NCBI RefSeq assembly: GCF_014656055.1 | Contig: NZ_BNBR01000001.1 | Coordinates: 1,693,131-1,757,130 of the forward strand | Direction: 5' to 3' | Length of the DNA stretch: 64,000 nucleotides | Source: Streptomyces griseosporeus | Lineage (GTDB): Bacteria; Actinomycetota; Actinomycetes; Streptomycetales; Streptomycetaceae | In this document: piece after piece, positions 55,741 through 64,000 of the stretch | Position numbering within the stretch: position 1 is the first letter of the stretch | Layout: each line of letters starts with the position of its first letter | Program-made: the position numbers and the translations under genes | Notes under the pieces: generated by a model | Database searches by the model: none | Told to the model about the DNA's origin: nothing | Seen by the model: only the letters and a program-made list of their open reading frames with translations

Positions 55741-56471
55741 ATGACGCACACCGCATCTCCCGCCGCGCGGATCGCCCTGGTCGGCGACCGCTCCCCCAAC
55801 GTCGTCTCGCACACGCGGATCCCGCTGCTGCTGGACGCCCTCGCCGAGCGTGACCGGCTCGTCCTCGACGCCTACTGGATTCCGAGCGAGGACGCCGCCG
55901 CCGAGGGCGCGGTGCGCGGCTTCGACGCCGTGTGGGTGCTGCCCGGCAGCCCGTACCGCAGCGAGGAGGGGGTCCTCGCCGCGGTCCGCGCCGCCCGCGA
56001 GGACGGGGTGCCCTTCCTCGGCACGTGCGGCGGTTTCCAGCACGCGCTGCTTGAGTACGCCCGCCATGTGTGCGGTCTGACCCGGGTGGCGCACGCCGAG
56101 AACGACCCCGATGCCGAGGACTTCCTGATCGAGCCGCTGGCCTGCTCGCTCGTCGGCCACGAGGCGGCCGTGGTGATCGAGCCGGGCAGCCTCGCCCAGT
56201 CGGTGATCGGCGCGGAGCGGACCGTCGAGCGCTACTTCTGCGCCTACGGCCCCTCCCGCCACCTCGACACGCTGCGCGCCCACGGCATGCGCTTCTCCGG
56301 GCACGACGAGGAGGGCCACGTCCGCGTCGCCGAACTGCCCGGCCACCCCTTCTTCCTGGCGACGCTCTTCCAGCCGGAGCTGTACGGCGACGGCTCGCGC
56401 CCCCACCCGGTGGTGCGGGCCCTGGCCCGAGCCGCCGTCGCGCACGCGCGCGGTGAGGCGCCTCAGCCGGT

Positions 56472-56475
<4 letters not shown>
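55741..56475 (+). CDS. CTP synthase C-terminal region-like protein (class I amidotransferase fold)
   Basis: A 244-aa protein resembling only the glutaminase half of CTP synthase, with the nucleophile elbow FLGTCGGFQHALLEYA (C96) and an end PFFLATLFQPELYG. In functional glutaminases the triad His sits in FHPE; here it is Q211 (FQPE), so glutaminase activity is doubtful, although from memory this is normal for the separate CTP-synthase-C-terminal-related family. The ATG at 55741 has GAGGA nine bases upstream. It is divergent from LysR and coupled to a small downstream gene. Confidence 0.82.
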
Positions 56476-58812
<2,337 letters not shown>

Positions 58813-58830
58813 CTACCCATGCCTTTCCGG

Positions 58831-58856
58831 GATCATCCGGACGGCGGGACATGATC
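58831..58856. promoter_or_regulatory. Inverted repeat upstream of geosmin synthase gene
   Basis: GATCAT (58831-58836) and ATGATC (58851-58856) are perfect 6-bp arms with a 14-base spacer, 28-53 bases upstream of the geosmin synthase start. It may be an operator. No known regulator consensus is recognised. Confidence 0.35.
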
Positions 58857-58954
58857 ACACCATCGCGTGAACCGGGCCCGAACACGTGACCTGCGCGGAA
58901 CGCGCCGGTGCCGCGCTCTTGCCGGGCCGGCGACCCACGGGTCACGGTGGCCGC

Positions 58955-60199
58955 ATGACTGTGCCGGACGTCTTCGACCCGCGCCGGTACGCCGCCGGGG
59001 TGCCGTACGCCGACTACCGCGCCCTGCGCGACCACCACCCGGTGGCCTGGCAGGAGGAGCCTGAGGTGCTGGGCTGGCCCGCCGGGCCCGGCTTCTGGGC
59101 GGTGACCCGGCACGCGGACGTGGTCCGGGTCCTCAAGGACGCGGCGACGTACTCCTCGCATCTCGGCGCGACGCAGATCCGTGACCCGGACCCGGACGAT
59201 CTGCCGTTCATCCGCCGCATGATGCTCAACCAGGACCCGCCGGCGCACGGCCGGCTGCGGCGGCTGGTCAGCCGGGCCTTCACGCCCGGCCGGGTGGAGC
59301 GGTTCACGGCGGTGGCCGAGGAGCGGGCGCGCACCCTGCTCGGGGACGCGCTGGCGCGAGCCCGCGCCGGGGACGGCACCGTCGACGTCGTCGCCGCCGT
59401 CACCGACGACTACGCCCTGCTCAACCTCGCGGACCTGCTGGGCGTACCGGAGAGCGACCGCGGGCTGCTGCTGCACTGGACGCGGCGGGTGATCGGCTAC
59501 CAGGACCCGGACGAGGCGGGCCCCGAGGTACGGGACACGGCGGGGAGACCGGTCGATCCGCGGTCGCCGGCGATGCTGCGCGACATGTTCGCGTACGCGC
59601 ACCGGCTCGCCGCGCACAAGAGACGGCACCCCGGCGACGACGTGCTGACCACCCTCGCCCAGGAGCGCGAACTCGCCGACGGCGAGCTGGAGATGTTCTT
59701 CTTCCTGCTCACCGTGGCGGGCAACGACACCGTGCGCAGCGCGGCCCCGGGCGGTCTGCTGGAGCTGGCGGGGCACCCGGAGGCGTACCGGCGGCTGCGG
59801 ACCGGTCAAGCCGAACTGGGCGCGGCCGTGGAGGAGTTGCTGCGCAGGCATCCGCCCGTGCTGACGTTCCGCCGTACCGCCGCCCGGGACACCGAGCTGG
59901 CGGGGCGGCGGATCCGGGCCGGGGACAAGGTGGTCGTCTTCCACGCCTCCGCCAACCGCGACGAGCGGGTCTTCGCCGACCCGGACGGGCTGGACCTCGG
60001 CCGGTCGCCCAACCCGCACGTGTCCTTCGGCGACGGCCCGCACGTGTGCCTGGGCGCCCACTTCGCCCGGCTGCAACTGCGGGTGCTGTACCGGCAGGTG
60101 CTGCTCGCCCTGCCGGAACTGCGGACGGCGGCACCGCCGAGGCGACTGGTGTCGAACTTCATCAACGGCATCAAGTCGCTGGAGCTCCAGGTCACTTGA
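58955..60199 (+). CDS. Cytochrome P450
   Basis: The 414-aa soluble P450 has the I-helix oxygen-activation motif AGNDT (255-259), the K-helix ExxR in EELLRRHPP, and heme ligand C365 in FGDGPHVCLGAHFAR. The sequence (MMLNQDPPAHGRLRRLVSRA, HASANRDERVFADPDGLDLG) recalls the CYP124/125/142 type that oxidises terpenoids and steroids. It is divergent from geosmin synthase and next to the AfsA island; either could supply its substrate. It needs ferredoxin partners encoded elsewhere. Confidence 0.92.
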   Translation: MTVPDVFDPRRYAAGVPYADYRALRDHHPVAWQEEPEVLGWPAGPGFWAVTRHADVVRVLKDAATYSSHLGATQIRDPDPDDLPFIRRMMLNQDPPAHGRLRRLVSRAFTPGRVERFTAVAEERARTLLGDALARARAGDGTVDVVAAVTDDYALLNLADLLGVPESDRGLLLHWTRRVIGYQDPDEAGPEVRDTAGRPVDPRSPAMLRDMFAYAHRLAAHKRRHPGDDVLTTLAQERELADGELEMFFFLLTVAGNDTVRSAAPGGLLELAGHPEAYRRLRTGQAELGAAVEELLRRHPPVLTFRRTAARDTELAGRRIRAGDKVVVFHASANRDERVFADPDGLDLGRSPNPHVSFGDGPHVCLGAHFARLQLRVLYRQVLLALPELRTAAPPRRLVSNFINGIKSLELQVT

Positions 60200-60206
60200 C
60201 CTGCGG

Positions 60207-61433
60207 TTACTTCTCCCGCACCTGGATCAGCGCGTGCGTGCCGCCGGTGCGCCAGCGCTGCCCCTCGGCGGCGACGAGCGCGGCCTCGGTGGCCGCGTCG
60301 AGGCCGGTGATCACGTCGGACTTCAGGGTGCGCAGGGCGGCGACCGGACCCGGGAAATGGGCGGTGACGTCGGCGAAGGAGGTGGTCGGGGGCCACAGCC
60401 GGTCCCCCACCAGGCGGCGGTAGTTGAGGTCGCCCTTGAGGACGGTGAGCGTGTACCCGGCGAACTCCGCGCGCAGGTCGCCGGGCATCGCGGCGTACGG
60501 CAGCGGGCCCGCGGAGAAGGGGTGCGCCCGCACGGTGAGGGTGCCGTCGCTCAGCGCCTCCCACAGGCGCCGCCCGTACGCCCGGGCCGCACCCGGGGCC
60601 GCGGCCAGCCGGCGCAGGGCGTCGAGGAGGTCGGCGGTGGTGGCGTCGGAGACGTAGTAGGGCTGCGGTTTCAGGTGCAGGACCGCCCGTGCCACGCGTC
60701 CGGCGTCCAGCAGATGGGCGAGGAGCAGCAGGTCGGGGATGAGTTCGCGCCCCGCGTTGTCGGCGACCAGGCACAGGGTGCCGGCGCCGCCGGGCGGGAG
60801 CAGCGCCCACAGGGCCGCGCTGTCGTCGGCGACGAGGGCGGGCGCGACGGGGGTCCGCGGGGCGTCGGCGCCGGTGCCCGGTCCGGCGGCCCCAGCGGCG
60901 CCGGCGGACAGCCGGAATCCGAGGTCGGCCCTGTTCCCCCACAGCGAGCCGTGCAGCAGGGCCTGGGCCCGCTCGTCGGACGGGCGGGAGGTGAGGTCGT
61001 CCAGTGCGGCCAGTTCCTCCTCCGTCTCGGCGGAGTCGAGTTCGGCGAGCTTGGACGGGCGGAACGGGTCGATGCCCTGCCAGGGGCCGGGCGTGAAGTA
61101 GCCGGTCGCTTCGAGGAGCCGGCGGTAGAAGTAGCTCTCCGCCCACAGCCAGGGCACCTCGAACCAGGACCGGCCGGTGTGCTCCCCGAGTCCCCAGGTG
61201 TGCCAGCGGTCCCGGTCGGGGGCTTCGGCGGGCAGCGGCTCGATCACGCCGTCGGTGCAGCTCTCCAGCAGTGCGTCGAGGGCGCGGCGGATCCCGGGGC
61301 CGTAGGGGAAGGCGTCCCGCACCTGCCGGATGATCGCGGGATGCCGTTCGGCGAGCACGCTGTGCGGGAAGGTGCCGGGTGCGCCGCCGACGAGCACGGG
61401 GGCGCCGGGCGTGGGAGCGGGGCTGTCGGGCAT
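60207..61433 (-). CDS. Damage-control phosphatase, ARMT1/DUF89 family
   Basis: A 408-aa protein with the DUF89 signatures: WFEVPWLWAESYFYRRLLEA, the metal-binding TLCLVADNAGRELIPDLLLL, and LTVLKGDLNYRRLVGDRLWP. ARMT1-like enzymes remove phosphate from sugar phosphates and other reactive phospho-metabolites in a metal-dependent way. It converges with the P450 gene over 7 bases and lies 38 bases downstream of the TetR gene on the same strand, so it may belong to the butyrolactone operon. Confidence 0.87.
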   Translation of the reverse strand: MPDSPAPTPGAPVLVGGAPGTFPHSVLAERHPAIIRQVRDAFPYGPGIRRALDALLESCTDGVIEPLPAEAPDRDRWHTWGLGEHTGRSWFEVPWLWAESYFYRRLLEATGYFTPGPWQGIDPFRPSKLAELDSAETEEELAALDDLTSRPSDERAQALLHGSLWGNRADLGFRLSAGAAGAAGPGTGADAPRTPVAPALVADDSAALWALLPPGGAGTLCLVADNAGRELIPDLLLLAHLLDAGRVARAVLHLKPQPYYVSDATTADLLDALRRLAAAPGAARAYGRRLWEALSDGTLTVRAHPFSAGPLPYAAMPGDLRAEFAGYTLTVLKGDLNYRRLVGDRLWPPTTSFADVTAHFPGPVAALRTLKSDVITGLDAATEAALVAAEGQRWRTGGTHALIQVREK

Positions 61434-61471
61434 GCGGCTCAACCTACCGCCGCCCGCGTCCGCCGGGCGGC

Positions 61472-62128
61472 TCACACGGCCGCGGCCGCCATGACCTCCC
61501 GCTCCAGGCGCGTGATCAGGGTCATGTAGCGCGGTCGGCGCGGAACCGGGACCAGTCCGCGGACGAGGACGCGCCACATCTCGGCCGTCCTGCGCGGCAG
61601 TCGGGCGACGGGTTCGAGGGAGCGGCCCACGACACGGGTGCCGACGAAGAAGGAGACGAGGGAGTGGGCGACGGCGTCCACGTCGACGTCCGGGTGGAGG
61701 TCGGACTCGCGGACCGCGCTCTGCAGCCGGTGGGTGACGATCTCCAGCCACTCGGAGAACGGGTGCCGCAACGGCTCGCGCAGCGGCACCGGGCCGGTGG
61801 CGAGGCGGAGTCCGGCCCGGGTGACCGGTCCCTCCACGGACAGCCGGGTCATGGCGAACACGATCCGTATGAGCGCCTCCAGCGACGGGTAGTCGTGGCC
61901 GTCCACCTCGCCGGTGACCTGGCGGGAGACCTCGGACTGCAACTCCATGATGGCGTGGGCGAGATCCTCCTTGGCCGCGAAGTGGAAGTAGAGGGCGCCC
62001 TTGGTGACCTTCGCGTGCTGGACGATGTCGCTCAGGCTCGTCGCCTCGTAGCCACGCTGGTCGAACAGGTCGGCGGCCGCTGTGATGATCGTCGCGCGGG
62101 TCTGCTCGGCGCGTAACTGCCTCGGCAT
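61472..62128 (-). CDS. TetR-family regulator, gamma-butyrolactone receptor homologue (1)
   Basis: The 218-aa protein has an ArpA/ScbR-type DNA-binding domain (AADLFDQRGYEATSLSDIVQ, KVTKGALYFHFAAKEDLAHA) and a ligand domain with a Trp (W127 in FSEWLEI) near the position of the ligand-stacking Trp of CprB/ArpA. It starts 70 bases downstream of the AfsA homologue on the same strand. It may be a true or a pseudo receptor. A GTTTGTTT box lies 39-49 bases upstream of its start. Confidence 0.88.
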   Translation of the reverse strand: MPRQLRAEQTRATIITAAADLFDQRGYEATSLSDIVQHAKVTKGALYFHFAAKEDLAHAIMELQSEVSRQVTGEVDGHDYPSLEALIRIVFAMTRLSVEGPVTRAGLRLATGPVPLREPLRHPFSEWLEIVTHRLQSAVRESDLHPDVDVDAVAHSLVSFFVGTRVVGRSLEPVARLPRRTAEMWRVLVRGLVPVPRRPRYMTLITRLEREVMAAAAV

Positions 62129-62166
62129 CGACGGGACACTCCTGGGACGGGAAAGAACGGGTCATG

Positions 62167-62177
62167 CCGTTTGTTTC
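62167..62177. promoter_or_regulatory. ARE-like half-site upstream of TetR gene
   Basis: CCGTTTGTTTC shares the GTTTGTTT core with the better box at 63186 upstream of the AfsA and ScbR-like genes. It lies in the 70-base gap between the AfsA stop and the TetR start, so the TetR gene may have its own receptor-controlled promoter. Confidence 0.4.
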
Positions 62178-62198
62178 TAACTCCCTGTACACGATATC

Positions 62199-63101
62199 TC
62201 ACCGGTCCGCCGTTGCGACCAGGCATTCGAAGAGAGTGGATCCGCCCTGCACGCCCACGACTTGGATGCCTGCCGCATCCGTGCGCCGGACCTCGATCCA
62301 GGCGGGTTCGTCCAGCTCAGCGTAGCGATGGAAGCGGGATCGGTAGGCCACCGGGACCCGTTGTCCCGCCGTGTGGACCACGGTGGCCTGGCGGGCCGCC
62401 TCCAGCAGCAGCGTGCCCGGGACGTGATCCAGCGGATGGTCGAAGAAAACGGGGTGTGCGGTATCTACTCGCAGCCGCCAGCGGCCCCTGCGGTCGGCGG
62501 GGGCGAGGACGACATCGCCCGGCAGGGCCCGGTCGACCGCCTCCGGGGGAAGTCCCGCCGGCGCGGGCAGGGCGGTGACGGTCTCCGGGGTGCGCCCGGA
62601 CCGCAGTCGCCGGTAGACGGCCTCACTCATGCAGGTGAACGCGACGTCCGCGGTGGCGGCGCGCTCGCCGCAGCGCAGCACCTCGGCGGTGTAACGGGCG
62701 GAGACCGGGCGCCGGCCGCGGTACTGCACGTCCGTGAAGACGACGTCGACCTCGATCTCGGCGGGCAGCGCGCCGACCCCGAGGTGTTCCGGGAACGTCG
62801 TCACGTCGAAGGCGTCGAGCACGAACCGGTGGCCCAGCGGCACGTCGTACTCGGCGTGCGTGAGCAGGGTGCCGCTCTGCCGAACCGTTTCGACAGCGAG
62901 CAGCGGGTCGTAGGCCGTCCAGTCCGCCGACACGTGTAAGCCGTGCGCGCGCGGCCACTGCGCCGCTACCGTGAAACGGTCGTCGGCCAGCCGGTGCCAG
63001 CCGGTGAGGAGGGTTTCCGCGACCGCCGCGCGGTGCACGAGCTGACGGGGGACGGTCGCCGTCATGGCCGGGTTCCCGGCCAGCTGCCGCGGTTGAGGCA
63101 T
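62199..63101 (-). CDS. AfsA/ScbA-type gamma-butyrolactone biosynthesis protein
   Basis: The 300-aa protein carries two AfsA hot-dog repeats: first LSADWTAYDPLLAVETVRQS in variant form (VSADWTAYDP) with PLGHRFVLDAFDV, second PVFFDHPLDHVPGTLLLEAA. AfsA joins a beta-ketoacyl chain to dihydroxyacetone phosphate, the first step of autoregulator synthesis. The ATG at 63101 is chosen because GGGAG precedes it and the length equals AfsA. It is divergent from the ScbR-like gene. No reductase (BprA/ScbB) gene is visible in the window. Confidence 0.9.
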   Translation of the reverse strand: MPQPRQLAGNPAMTATVPRQLVHRAAVAETLLTGWHRLADDRFTVAAQWPRAHGLHVSADWTAYDPLLAVETVRQSGTLLTHAEYDVPLGHRFVLDAFDVTTFPEHLGVGALPAEIEVDVVFTDVQYRGRRPVSARYTAEVLRCGERAATADVAFTCMSEAVYRRLRSGRTPETVTALPAPAGLPPEAVDRALPGDVVLAPADRRGRWRLRVDTAHPVFFDHPLDHVPGTLLLEAARQATVVHTAGQRVPVAYRSRFHRYAELDEPAWIEVRRTDAAGIQVVGVQGGSTLFECLVATADR

Positions 63102-63185
63102 CTCTCTCCCTACGGGCCCCGTACGGTCCTTGAGGGCCCGGCGGGCGGCGTGGGGTCCGCTTCGGCGGGCGCTAGGGTACGAGGC

Positions 63186-63196
63186 GACCGGTTTGT
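63186..63196. promoter_or_regulatory. Autoregulatory element (ARE) half-site candidate
   Basis: GACCGGTTTGT matches 10 of 11 positions of the ArpA half-site GG(T/C)CGG(A/T)(A/T)(T/C)G(T/G) as I recall it. It lies in the 187-base divergent promoter between the AfsA homologue (start 63101) and the ScbR-like gene (start 63289), where such receptors typically bind. Confidence 0.6.
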
Positions 63197-63288
63197 TTTC
63201 AACGAGATCAGTCCGTGACGCCCGGTGATCAGGGCGTTCCGTAAGATCGTACGGGTCGTTCAACTGCGGTGCCCGCGGAGGGGCTTAC

Positions 63289-63975
63289 ATGGCAAGACAG
63301 GAACGGGCCATCCGGACTCGCCGAATGATCCTGGAAGCCGCGGGCGCGGTCTTCGACGAGCACGGGTACGCCTCCACCACGATCGCGATGGTGCTGGAAC
63401 GGGCCGAAGTCACCAAGGGCGCCCTGTACTTCCACTTCCCCTCCAAGGAGTCGCTCGCCCAGGCCGTCCTCGCCGAGCAGGTGCTCTTCGGCGCGGTGCC
63501 CTCGCGCAGCAGCAAGCTGCAGGAGGTCATCGACATGACCTTCGCGGTGGGGCAGCGGCTGCGCAGCAACGCGCTGCTGCGCGGCGGGGTGCGGCTGGCG
63601 GTGGACCAGGAGACGCCGTCCGGCATCGACCGGGGGGAGCCGTTCCGGCAGTGGTCGCGGCGGCTGACGGCGCTGCTGGAAAGGGCGGCCGAGCAGGGCG
63701 AGCTGCTGCCCACGGTACGGCCCGCGGACACGGTCGACCTGCTGGTCGGGGCGTTCACCGGGATCCAGCTGATGTCGCGGGCGCTGACCGACCGGGCCGA
63801 TCTCGCGGACCGGCTGGCGGTGCTGTGGGCGCACATGCTGCCGAGCATCGCGGTGCCGGGTCTGCTGCCGGGGCTGGACAGCCGGGCGGACCGGGGCGTG
63901 CGGGTGCTGGCCGAGATCGATCCGGCCCAGGCCGGCGCGGAGGCCGAGGAGCGGACTCCGGCCGGGGTGCGGTGA
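63289..63975 (+). CDS. ScbR-like gamma-butyrolactone receptor (TetR family) (2)
   Basis: The 228-aa protein is close to ScbR/ArpA: MARQERAIRTRRMILEAAGA, VTKGALYFHFPSKESLAQAV, KLQEVIDMTFAVGQRLRSNA, VRLAVDQETPSGIDRGEPFR with W122 just after (FRQW), and MLPSIAVPGLLPGLD. W122 corresponds to the Trp that covers the butyrolactone in CprB-type receptors. It probably represses its own and the afsA-like promoter until the autoregulator is made. GGAGGGG lies before the ATG. Confidence 0.93.
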   Translation: MARQERAIRTRRMILEAAGAVFDEHGYASTTIAMVLERAEVTKGALYFHFPSKESLAQAVLAEQVLFGAVPSRSSKLQEVIDMTFAVGQRLRSNALLRGGVRLAVDQETPSGIDRGEPFRQWSRRLTALLERAAEQGELLPTVRPADTVDLLVGAFTGIQLMSRALTDRADLADRLAVLWAHMLPSIAVPGLLPGLDSRADRGVRVLAEIDPAQAGAEAEERTPAGVR

Positions 63976-64000
63976 GCGCGTGAACGCGCGGCGGGCCGGC

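Overview
The window is high-GC actinobacterial chromosome and almost certainly Streptomyces. Coding frames have strongly G/C-biased third positions and many GTG starts. It carries a bifunctional geosmin synthase, an AfsA-type gamma-butyrolactone synthase with two TetR-family receptor homologues, a Streptomyces subtilisin inhibitor (SSI), an OleD-type macrolide glycosyltransferase and the SAV2148 HEPN family. From memory, the order from sulfite reductase to geosmin synthase resembles the S. coelicolor chromosome around SCO6102 to SCO6073. I see no rRNA, tRNA, insertion sequence, prophage or CRISPR array.

Layout. 1-8.3 kb: truncated AraC-type regulator and divergent NAD(P)-binding oxidoreductase, YihY/BrkB membrane protein, AidB-like acyl-CoA dehydrogenase, GAF-domain regulator, an unknown secreted protein and a GNAT acetyltransferase. 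8.4-17.9 kb: a ten-gene sulfur-assimilation run, preceded by a strong hairpin and a 27-codon leader ORF of the actinobacterial sulfur leader-peptide type. It encodes ferredoxin sulfite reductase, a 59-aa zinc ribbon, CysH, CysC, CysD, CysN, a sulfonate-type ABC transporter (binding protein, ATPase, permease) and a sirohydrochlorin chelatase. Together these import sulfur, activate sulfate, reduce it to sulfide, and supply the siroheme step. 17.9-26.9 kb: ArsR regulator/MFS pair, DsbA-like protein, TIGR03086 protein, DUF1697 protein, MMPL transporter, Tat-exported protein, and the OleD-like glycosyltransferase with a palindromic operator candidate.

27-33 kb: sugar ABC importer lacking its own ATPase, a phosphotransferase, and a LysR/EamA divergent pair. 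33-37.6 kb: DEDDh exonuclease, SAV2148 HEPN protein, and what looks like a copper amine oxidase split into two secreted polypeptides. 37.8-50.8 kb: glycogen debranching enzyme (glgX), treY and, 6.7 kb further on, treZ. These together give the TreY-TreZ glycogen-to-trehalose route. Between treY and treZ lie a LysR/dihydrolipoyl dehydrogenase divergent pair, two paralogous M14 carboxypeptidases with an SSI gene translationally coupled to one of them, and a DUF1707-FHA protein. 50.8-56.7 kb: phosphotransferase, Xaa-Pro peptidase, metallophosphoesterase, PDZ membrane protein, and LysR divergent from a CTP-synthase-like amidotransferase.

56.6-64 kb is the specialised-metabolism and signalling end: geosmin synthase, divergent cytochrome P450, an ARMT1-type phosphatase, TetR receptor homologue, AfsA homologue and a second, ScbR-like TetR receptor. 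GTTTGTTT-type ARE-like boxes lie in front of both regulatory units.

The most noteworthy signals are the split amine oxidase with a Trp instead of Asn before the TPQ tyrosine, the peptidase-inhibitor trio, the butyrolactone island with P450 and phosphatase neighbours, the sulfur leader peptide, and two places where the 3' end of a gene has been tandemly duplicated downstream of its stop.
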